A DNA stretch of 5,860 bases from Candidatus Dormiibacterota bacterium (GTDB lineage Bacteria; Chloroflexota; Dormibacteria; Aeolococcales; Aeolococcaceae), in the NCBI GenBank assembly GCA_019234035.1, contig JAFALX010000009.1, positions 1 to 5,860 on the forward strand, written 5' to 3'. The notes beneath the pieces were generated by a model. That model saw only the letters and a program-made list of their open reading frames with translations. It was not told where the DNA came from and did not search any database. This document shows positions 1 through 5,108 of this stretch, one piece after another; within the stretch, counting starts at the first letter, position 1, and each line of letters opens with the position of its first letter. A program made the position numbers and the translations under genes.

Positions 1-1
1 G

Positions 2-244
2 GACAAGCACAACCTGTTCGGCTTCAACGCCAATGACGCCAACCCCTACCAGGACGCGACGACGTTCTCGAGCTTCGACGCGTGCATCCAGTACGTGGCG
101 CAGTTCGTCGCGCAGAACTACCTGTCGCCGTCAGGCCGCTTCTACCACGGGCCCACGCTCCGCGGGATGAATGTCGACTACGCCACCGATCCGTACTGGG
201 CCTCGAAGATCGCGAGCATCGCCGGCACCGTTCCGATGCCGTAG
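2..244 (+). CDS. C-terminal end of a glucosaminidase-type (GH73-like) peptidoglycan hydrolase, 5' end outside window
   Basis: Only the last 80 codons are present; the frame is open from base 2 to the TAG at 242-244. The fragment opens with KHNLFGFNANDANPY and later has MNVDYATDPYWASKIASIAG. The H/N-N-L-F-G stretch and the YATDP-Y-W stretch are hallmarks of the C-terminal half of the glucosaminidase domain (Pfam Glucosaminidase, GH73; AcmA, LytG and FlgJ belong here). Such enzymes cut the glycan strand of peptidoglycan after N-acetylglucosamine, outside the membrane, during growth or cell separation. The catalytic Glu, the signal peptide and any wall-binding domain would lie upstream and cannot be checked. 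The protein ends about seven residues after the motif, so nothing follows the catalytic domain. Annotation pipelines often label this type 'mannosyl-glycoprotein endo-beta-N-acetylglucosaminidase'; a wall hydrolase is more likely. The family call is firm, the exact bond cut is inferred. Confidence 0.8.
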   Translation, partial: DKHNLFGFNANDANPYQDATTFSSFDACIQYVAQFVAQNYLSPSGRFYHGPTLRGMNVDYATDPYWASKIASIAGTVPMP

Positions 245-255
245 CGCGCGGCTGC

Positions 256-261
256 AGGAGG
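256..261 (+). promoter_or_regulatory. AGGAGG Shine-Dalgarno-like motif without a well-placed start codon
   Basis: A perfect AGGAGG lies 12 bases after the stop of the glucosaminidase gene and before the GH15 gene. No ATG, GTG or TTG follows at the usual 5-9 base distance in any frame. The only in-frame candidate start close by is a CTG at 276, 14 bases after the motif; the GTG at 300 is 38 bases away. It may serve a rare CTG start, or be chance in purine-rich coding-like sequence. Confidence 0.35.
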
Positions 262-287
262 AAACCGCGCCGACCCTGGCTCCGCGT

Positions 288-293
288 CAGACT
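288..293 (+). promoter_or_regulatory. Weak possible -10 box (CAGACT) for a leaderless GH15 transcript
   Basis: CAGACT keeps the A at position 2 and T at position 6 that matter most in a -10 box. It sits six bases before the GTG at 300, which would place transcription start on the start codon itself. The spacing equals that of the better TACGCT box before the lipoprotein gene. The first base is not T and no -35 box is visible, so this is a weak call. Confidence 0.2.
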
Positions 294-299
294 GCGCGA

Positions 300-2033
300 G
301 TGCAGCATGCGATCGGCGATCACGCACTCCTCGCCGACTCGCGCACCGCGGCACTCATCGACCCGGACGGCAACGTCGCCTGGTGCTGCTGGCCGCGCGT
401 CGACTCCGAGCCGCTGTTCATGTCGATCCTCGATCCGGACCGTGGCGGCTCGTTCACGCTGCGTCCTGCGGCGGCGGGAGCGCGAGTCGAGGAGCGCCGG
501 TACGACGAGTCCCCGCTGATCCTGACCTCGGTGTGGCGCGCGAACGAGCAATCAATCGGCGTGGTCGACGCGCTGATGCTCGGCAGCACGCCGGCGCTGG
601 TGCGCGAGGTGCGGACGCGTGCCGCCCCCGCCGAGATGGAAGTCGTCGTCCGGCCGCGCGACGCGCACGGGTCGCAGGCCCGGATGCACGCGCTCGGCGA
701 CGTCCTCGTGCTCGAGCTCGCCCCGGCGCGCGTGCGCGTGACGGCGCCCGGGCCCTGGCGGCTCGACGACGACGGCGCCCGCTGCAGATTCCAGGCCGTG
801 CCCGAGGCCGCGCGCCACGTGGTGATGGCAGGGGCCCTGGCGGCCGCCGTCGATCCCGTCACCGCTCTTGCAGCGACGCGCGACGAGTGGAGTCGCGCGC
901 TGCGACCAGTCCACGCGCTCGGGTTGCGAGCCGAGCCCGAGCGCGCGCTCGGTGCGGCGGGCTGCCACCGGCTTCTGGACGTGTCCGCCGCCGTCCTGCT
1001 CGGCCTGCGCAACGTGGCGGGAGGCATCGTCGCCGCGCCGACGGCATCGCTGCCGCAATGGCCGGGGTCGGCACGCTGCTGGGACTACCGGTACTGCTGG
1101 CTCCGCGACGGGTCGCTCGCAGCGCAGGCGCTGTTGCGGCTGGGATTGACCGACGCCGCAGCGGGCATCGGCGACTTCATCGGGAAGGTCGTCGCCGAGT
1201 CCGGGGTGCGGCCGGTGGTTCGGGTGGACGGAACCGACGCGCCACCCGAGCGCACAGCTCCCGATCTGCGCGGCTATCGCGGTGCGCGCCCCGTGCGCTT
1301 CGGCAATGCGGCGGCGGACCAGCTGCAGGCCGACGTCGCGGGCGAGGTGCTGGCGCTGGCCGGGGACCTGGGCGCAGCGGAAGCGCTGCCCGAGTCGCTC
1401 GCCGCCGCGGCGCATGGGCTCGCCGGCTGGATCGAGTCCAACTGGCGCACGACCGACCACGGCATCTGGGAGATCCGCGGCCGCCCCCGCCGCTACACGC
1501 ACTCCGCGGTGATGGCCTGGGCAGGGCTGGACTCCGCCATGCGCCTCGCCGAATCCGGGCGGATCCCGGGCCGGGGCAGCTGGCTCCAGGCAGCGGACGC
1601 CATTCGCGGCGACGTGCTCACCTCCGCGGGCAGCGCGCTGCGGCTGCACATCGACGGCGGCGCGGCGGACGCGGCCCTGAGCGCCGCCGTCGATACCGGG
1701 TTTCTCGACCCCGGCTCTGCGGTGGCCACGGCGACGCTGGATCTCATCGGCACCGAGCTGGCGGACGAGGGCGTGCTGCAGCGGTACGCCGGCACGCAGG
1801 ACCTGCTCGACGACCCCTGCGCCCCGTTCATCTTCCCGACGTTTTGGCTGGCATCGGCGGAAACTCGCGCGGGTCGCGACGGGTCGCGCTGGCTGCGCGC
1901 GGCGGCGTCGGCGGCGGGACCGTTCGGCCTGTTTGGCGAGGTGCGCGATCCCGGCTCGGGTGGCCCGCTCGGCAACTATCCGCAGGTTCAGAGCCACGCC
2001 GCGCTGGTCATGGCACTGGTGGCGCCGCACTAG
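300..2033 (+). CDS. GH15-family glucoamylase/trehalase-like glycoside hydrolase
   Basis: A 577-residue protein from the GTG at 300. Residues 1-220 form the beta-rich N-terminal domain usual for bacterial GH15 proteins, opening with the typical IGDHALLADSRTAALIDPDG. The (alpha/alpha)6 catalytic domain follows: WDYRYCWLRDG at 261-271, GYRGARPVRFGNAAADQLQ from 325, GIWEIRG with Glu391 as probable general acid, THSAVMAW just after it, and GEVRDP...GNYPQVQSH with Glu547 as probable general base. Both catalytic positions are therefore kept. The family releases glucose from alpha-glucans or splits trehalose by inversion; motifs alone do not separate the two. No signal peptide is seen, so a cytoplasmic role in glycogen, maltodextrin or trehalose turnover is likely. 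The stretch around residues 440-460 is shorter than usual, and the SEE/AEE-like site is reduced to GEV. Start choice: the reading frame is open to an ATG at 171, but that would overlap the upstream gene by 74 bases and add 43 residues unlike the family. Confidence 0.88.
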   Translation: MQHAIGDHALLADSRTAALIDPDGNVAWCCWPRVDSEPLFMSILDPDRGGSFTLRPAAAGARVEERRYDESPLILTSVWRANEQSIGVVDALMLGSTPALVREVRTRAAPAEMEVVVRPRDAHGSQARMHALGDVLVLELAPARVRVTAPGPWRLDDDGARCRFQAVPEAARHVVMAGALAAAVDPVTALAATRDEWSRALRPVHALGLRAEPERALGAAGCHRLLDVSAAVLLGLRNVAGGIVAAPTASLPQWPGSARCWDYRYCWLRDGSLAAQALLRLGLTDAAAGIGDFIGKVVAESGVRPVVRVDGTDAPPERTAPDLRGYRGARPVRFGNAAADQLQADVAGEVLALAGDLGAAEALPESLAAAAHGLAGWIESNWRTTDHGIWEIRGRPRRYTHSAVMAWAGLDSAMRLAESGRIPGRGSWLQAADAIRGDVLTSAGSALRLHIDGGAADAALSAAVDTGFLDPGSAVATATLDLIGTELADEGVLQRYAGTQDLLDDPCAPFIFPTFWLASAETRAGRDGSRWLRAAASAAGPFGLFGEVRDPGSGGPLGNYPQVQSHAALVMALVAPH

Positions 2034-2057
2034 AGTGCTGCGCAGCGGGGCTCTGCG
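2034..2057. terminator. Convergent intergenic gap with a small inverted repeat, possible weak terminator
   Basis: The GH15 gene and the lipoprotein gene end 24 bases apart on opposite strands. The gap holds the perfect palindrome GCTGCGCAGC (2037-2046), and CGCAG at 2041-2045 can also pair with CTGCG at 2053-2057 around a 7-base loop. Either hairpin could form on both transcripts, as expected at a convergent junction. The stems are short and no T-run follows, so classical intrinsic termination is doubtful. Confidence 0.3.
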
Positions 2058-3938
2058 TCAGCCCGCCGTGGTGAAGGACCAGCTCTGGTCGTACGGCTGC
2101 CCGTTCACGCTGGCAACGATGTGGGCCGCGTAAGTCGTCGCCGGGCGCAGCGGCGCCGCCGGCAGCAGCGACGCCGAGTTCTCCGTCGAGGACGAGGGCG
2201 CCAGCAGGTAGGCGGTGAGCGCCGCGCCGTCGGGACCGCTGAGGGTGAAGCTCGTGAGCGACACCGAGTCACCGGCGGCGAAGGTCACCGTCACGGGATA
2301 TCCGGTGGTGCGTGGGGCGCCGGCGGGCACGGGGTCGGGCAGCTCGTTGTCGACAAAGGTGTCCGGAACCTTGGTCTGGGCCGCCGCTGGGTAGCGCACC
2401 GGCGCCGCGGAGCCGGGCGACGAGTACCCGAACTCCATGTCCTGCATGTTGATCGACCCGACCTCCGCCTGCCCGTAGCCGATGGCCACGAGGTCCGGGC
2501 GAAGGATCGGGAAACGGTGGAACACGCTGTTGACCCAGTCGTCGACGCCGGCGGTGGGCGTGCCGCGGTGCGTGATGTCCTCGGCCGTGCGGTCGGTCGA
2601 GTAGCCCCACGCGATCGCCCGCTGCCCGGGGCCGGTGCCGCTGAAGCCGGGCAGACCCTGTGACTCCTGATGGATGCCGAGCCCTGCCACCGACGGCGAG
2701 GCGTTGTTGAACAGCCAGTAGAACGCATGTGACATGGCGCTGTCGGTGAGGTGCGGATCGAGCTGCACCGCCGGCAGGCCTGCCTGCGCTCGCGTCGCGT
2801 TCACCACCGCGAGGGCCTGCGCCGCCGCGCCCGCGCTCGCCGCCTCCGGGTTGGGACGCACCAGGCGGCGCCGCGCGTGCGCCGCGGCGTCCGGCTGCAG
2901 CGCCGCAGTGATCTCGGTGGCCGCGAGGCCCGGCTGCCCCTGCACGAACCGCGCCAGCCCGGTGAGGTAGGCCGCGGCATCGAGGTCATCGGGATTGGCG
3001 GTCAACGCATGCTCGAACGCCTGCACCGCCGCGTTAGTGTCGCGATTGACTGCAACCTGCACCTCGCCCTGCATGTCGAGGACGGTGGGGTCGCCGGGCG
3101 CGAGCGTCGCCGCCTTCTGCCACGCGGCGAGCGCCACCGGACCGTCGCCGTCCACCATCGCCTCGGCGCCGAGGTCCTCGAGCGCGTCCACGTCGGCGGG
3201 GAGCGACTCTGCGGCCGCGTCGAGCGTCTGACGCGCTGCCGTAACCTCCTCCGCGGCGCTCTGGGCGTGCGCGAGCTCCTGCACGCGGTACAGCCAGCCC
3301 GGCTGCTGGCCGAGCGACTGCTGCAGCGCCGCGATCTGCTCCTGCGGCCTGCCGCTGTCCGAGTCGAGGTTGGCCGTCTCGCGCAGGAGCTCGGATCGGA
3401 GGAAGCCCGACGAGTCCGGCGTGATCAGCTGCTGCGCGGCCGCGATCTGCGCCTGCGATCCGGCGATGTCGCCCGCGTCCGCCAGCGCCTCGGAGAGGAA
3501 CAGGTGGCCCAGCGGCTCGCTCGAGTCGAGTGCGATCGCGCTGCGCCCGGCGGTCACCGCGTCGCCGACGTCGCCCGCCCAGTCGTGCACGCGGCAGAGC
3601 ACGGCCTCGGCCATCGCGCTGTGCGGGTCCAGCGCGACCGCCTTGGTCGCCTCCGCTTGCGCAAGGCTCTCATCGCCCCGGTAGTTGAGGAACAGGGCGT
3701 ACGCCGCGGCTGCGGCCGCCGACCTCGGCGCCGCGGTCAGCAGCCGGAGGAAGTCGCCGTCCGCCGCCGCGTAGGCGTTGGCGTACATCTCGTCCTCGGC
3801 GCGGCCGATGTCCGCTTGCACCGCGCTCGCCGCCTCCGCAGACGGGCCGGCGCTCGCCGGGGGCCTCGATCCGCTCGACGCGGCAGGCGCGCAACCGGCG
3901 CAGAGCAGCGCCAGAATCACGAGCACCCGTCGCCGCAC
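2058..3938 (-). CDS. Putative lipoprotein with TPR repeats, CAP (SCP/PR1-like) domain and Ig-like C-terminal domain
   Basis: A 626-residue protein from the GTG at 3938. MRRRVLVILALLCAGC is a short lipoprotein signal sequence with Cys16 as the likely lipid-bearing residue, followed by a Ser/Ala/Pro-rich linker. Residues about 50-350 are Ala-rich helical repeats with clear TPR features (for example EATKAVALDPHSAMAEA and AFEHALTANPDDLDAAA). Residues about 373-507 are a CAP domain: ALAVVNATRAQAGLPAVQLD, then His423 (GLGIHQ), Glu453 (TAEDIT, where GENI is usual) and His474 in WVNSVFHRFPILRPDLVAIGYG, so three expected cavity residues are kept. The last 100 residues look like an Ig-like beta domain ending LRPATTYAAHIV...WSFTTAG. 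The protein should sit on the outer face of the membrane; TPRs suggest partner binding, and the biochemical role of bacterial CAP domains is mostly unknown. Start choice: earlier in-frame starts (GTG at 3971, ATG at 4025) lengthen the N-region, and the latter overlaps the preceding gene. Confidence 0.82.
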   Translation of the reverse strand: MRRRVLVILALLCAGCAPAASSGSRPPASAGPSAEAASAVQADIGRAEDEMYANAYAAADGDFLRLLTAAPRSAAAAAAYALFLNYRGDESLAQAEATKAVALDPHSAMAEAVLCRVHDWAGDVGDAVTAGRSAIALDSSEPLGHLFLSEALADAGDIAGSQAQIAAAQQLITPDSSGFLRSELLRETANLDSDSGRPQEQIAALQQSLGQQPGWLYRVQELAHAQSAAEEVTAARQTLDAAAESLPADVDALEDLGAEAMVDGDGPVALAAWQKAATLAPGDPTVLDMQGEVQVAVNRDTNAAVQAFEHALTANPDDLDAAAYLTGLARFVQGQPGLAATEITAALQPDAAAHARRRLVRPNPEAASAGAAAQALAVVNATRAQAGLPAVQLDPHLTDSAMSHAFYWLFNNASPSVAGLGIHQESQGLPGFSGTGPGQRAIAWGYSTDRTAEDITHRGTPTAGVDDWVNSVFHRFPILRPDLVAIGYGQAEVGSINMQDMEFGYSSPGSAAPVRYPAAAQTKVPDTFVDNELPDPVPAGAPRTTGYPVTVTFAAGDSVSLTSFTLSGPDGAALTAYLLAPSSSTENSASLLPAAPLRPATTYAAHIVASVNGQPYDQSWSFTTAG

Positions 3939-3944
3939 ACGGAC

Positions 3945-3950
3945 AGCGTA
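3945..3950 (-). promoter_or_regulatory. Candidate -10 box (TACGCT) giving a leaderless lipoprotein transcript
   Basis: Read on the minus strand, TACGCT (TAnnnT) is followed by exactly six bases, GTCCGT, and then the GTG start at 3938. Transcription starting at the usual distance would begin on that GTG. No Shine-Dalgarno sequence precedes this start, which agrees with leaderless translation as is common in actinobacteria. No convincing -35 box is seen around 3968-3973. The box lies in the 52-base gap (3939-3990) that separates this gene from the coupled trio upstream. Confidence 0.4.
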
Positions 3951-3990
3951 GGCCGTGCCAGGTCGCTGCACGCCCTTTGACGAGACCGTG

Positions 3991-4665
3991 TCAGGACGTG
4001 CAGACAGCCGTGTTGGCGGCGGCACCTGGGCGGTGCACCCCGATGCGCAGGCCGGCCTGCGAGCCGCTGTCGCCGTCGACGACGGCGGCGCACTCGATGT
4101 TGCCCTCCAGCGCCTGCAGTGCCGGCGTTCCGCCGAACACCTGGCCGAGGTCGACGCTGGAGCTGAGGCTGCCGAGCATGCGATCGCGGACGAAGCCGGG
4201 GACCCCGAGCTGGCCGACCTCGAACTGCTCGACCTGCGTGGTGAGCTTCGGCGGAGAGCCCGTGGTATCGAGGGCGACGCTGAGGTGCGCGACCGGCGTC
4301 ACCGTGAAGGGGCCGAACGGATGCTGGCCGCTCACGACCAGCTGCCCGTTGCGGGCGCGCACGGTGGCACCGCTCAGTCCGCCCGCGCCGTGCTCGTTGG
4401 CGAGGACCGTCAGGTCCTGCTCGCTGAGGGTGACGGTCCCGTTGGCGTTGAGCAGGAGCTGGGGCACCAGCTCCGCGGCGAGCCTCACGGCGATCGCGGT
4501 CTGGCCGTCGCCGTCGTCGGGTCCGCTGGGCGCGGCCCCGAGGTCCGGCGCGGCGGTCGCCCGAACGGCGAGAAAGATCGCGGCCGCGACGACGACCACA
4601 CCAACGACGACGAGCGCACAGCAGCCGCGCATCAGGCCCAGCTGGGCGCGGCTGTGCCGCCTCAC
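3991..4665 (-). CDS. Single-span membrane protein resembling the YpmS/LmeA (DUF2140/DUF2993) type
   Basis: A 224-residue protein with a GTG start. A basic N-terminus (RRHSRAQ) is followed by one strong membrane span at about 14-36 (CCALVVVGVVVVAAAIFLAV), then an Asp/Gly linker and a soluble domain of about 170 residues facing outward. That domain has alternating polar/apolar strands: GTVTLSEQDLTVLAN, LVVSG, FTVTPVAHLSVALDT and QFEVGQLGVPGFVRDRML. The 'threshold to bind strand, GxLxVPxxv, then helix' pattern recalls the extracytoplasmic lipid-binding-like fold of YpmS and LmeA; this is recognition by pattern, not alignment. Cys192 and Cys222 near the end could form a disulfide. The start codon overlaps the stop of the proline-rich gene as GTGA and no Shine-Dalgarno sequence is visible, so translation is probably coupled. 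Function is unknown; a role at the membrane surface with its neighbours is inferred. Confidence 0.7.
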   Translation of the reverse strand: MRRHSRAQLGLMRGCCALVVVGVVVVAAAIFLAVRATAAPDLGAAPSGPDDGDGQTAIAVRLAAELVPQLLLNANGTVTLSEQDLTVLANEHGAGGLSGATVRARNGQLVVSGQHPFGPFTVTPVAHLSVALDTTGSPPKLTTQVEQFEVGQLGVPGFVRDRMLGSLSSSVDLGQVFGGTPALQALEGNIECAAVVDGDSGSQAGLRIGVHRPGAAANTAVCTS

Positions 4666-5108
4666 TGCACGGCGATGGCCAGGACGAAGGCGCCGATCGC
4701 CAGCAGAGCGAGCCCCACGATCACGATGAGGATCACGAGGGTCACGTCCGACCCCGACTGTTGCGGAGTCGGCCCCACCTGCGCCAGCTGCACGTTCGCC
4801 AGCGCCGGCGGTGTCACCTCGGTGCCCACCGCCGGTCCCGTCGGCACCGGGGCCGTCGTGGGGACGGCGCTCGGCGTCGGCGGCGGCGTGGGCGGCAGCG
4901 TCGCCACCGGGGACTCCGGCGGCACGGTGAACTCCGGTGGCAGGCTGAACTGCGGCGGGAGCGTGAATGTCGGTGGGGTGCGTCCCGGGTCCGGTGTCTG
5001 CTGGGCCGCGAACGACGGCGCCTGTGTCCCGAAGGTTCCCGCGATGACGGCGAGGATCAGGGCGGCGAAGCTGCTCAGCAGCCCCGTGGCAAGCGCTCGG
5101 CGTCTCAT
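4662..5108 (-). CDS. Small secreted proline-rich membrane protein, function unknown
   Basis: A 148-residue protein from the ATG at 5108. Residues 1-35 form a signal sequence (MRRRALATGLLSSFAALILA then VIAGTFGTQAPSFAAQQ, with AXA-like SFA/AA near 32-35). Residues 38-95 are Pro/Thr-rich, with three tandem hexads PTFTLP, PQFSLP, PEFTVP, then PPTPPPTPS. Residues 96-120 are a short non-repetitive stretch, and 121-147 is a hydrophobic span (VTLVILIVIVGLALLAIGAFVLAIAV) ending one residue before the stop, with no basic tail. The picture is an extracellular, extended stalk held by its C-terminus. It is not a sortase substrate: no LPXTG-like motif or positive tail. The frame stays open far upstream to 5735, but that part is a shadow of the acylase gene; the ATG chosen overlaps the acylase stop as ATGA. 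I do not recognise the family. The ATGA and GTGA overlaps on both sides indicate co-production with both neighbours. Confidence 0.75.
   Translation of the reverse strand: MRRRALATGLLSSFAALILAVIAGTFGTQAPSFAAQQTPDPGRTPPTFTLPPQFSLPPEFTVPPESPVATLPPTPPPTPSAVPTTAPVPTGPAVGTEVTPPALANVQLAQVGPTPQQSGSDVTLVILIVIVGLALLAIGAFVLAIAVQ
4918..4971 (-). repeat. Three tandem 18-base units encoding PxF[TS][LV]P hexads
   Basis: On the plus strand, units 4918-4935, 4936-4953 and 4954-4971 share the pattern GG(C/T)GG..(G/C)(G/T)TGAA(C/T)... and differ mostly at codon third positions and at the variable residue. A partial fourth unit (GGTGGG) begins at 4972. They encode the Phe-containing hexads of the proline-rich protein. 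The divergence between copies suggests an old duplication kept for protein sequence. Confidence 0.7.

Noticed and set aside
238..252. GCCG...CGGC inverted repeat at the end of the glucosaminidase gene as a terminator
   Set aside because: Four base pairs with a 7-base loop and no T-run; too weak to separate from chance at this GC content.
171..299. ATG at 171 as the GH15 start
   Set aside because: It lies within the glucosaminidase coding sequence (74-base overlap), and the added 43 residues are Arg/Pro-rich without similarity to the family N-terminus.
552..2030. 492-codon minus-strand open frame opposite the GH15 gene
   Set aside because: Antisense shadow: high GC removes stop codons; composition is low-information and no domain is visible.
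383..2074. 563-codon plus-strand open frame overlapping the GH15 gene
   Set aside because: Translation is Arg/Ala/Gly-rich with no motifs, as expected for an off-frame reading of high-GC coding DNA; the GH15 frame carries clear family motifs across the same span.
2751..3980. 409-codon plus-strand open frame opposite the lipoprotein gene
   Set aside because: Arg/Val/Gly-rich shadow of the TPR region; the minus strand shows signal sequence, TPR and CAP features.
3976..3982. TTTGACG as a plus-strand -35 box
   Set aside because: No fitting -10 box or plus-strand gene follows; all genes in this region run on the minus strand.
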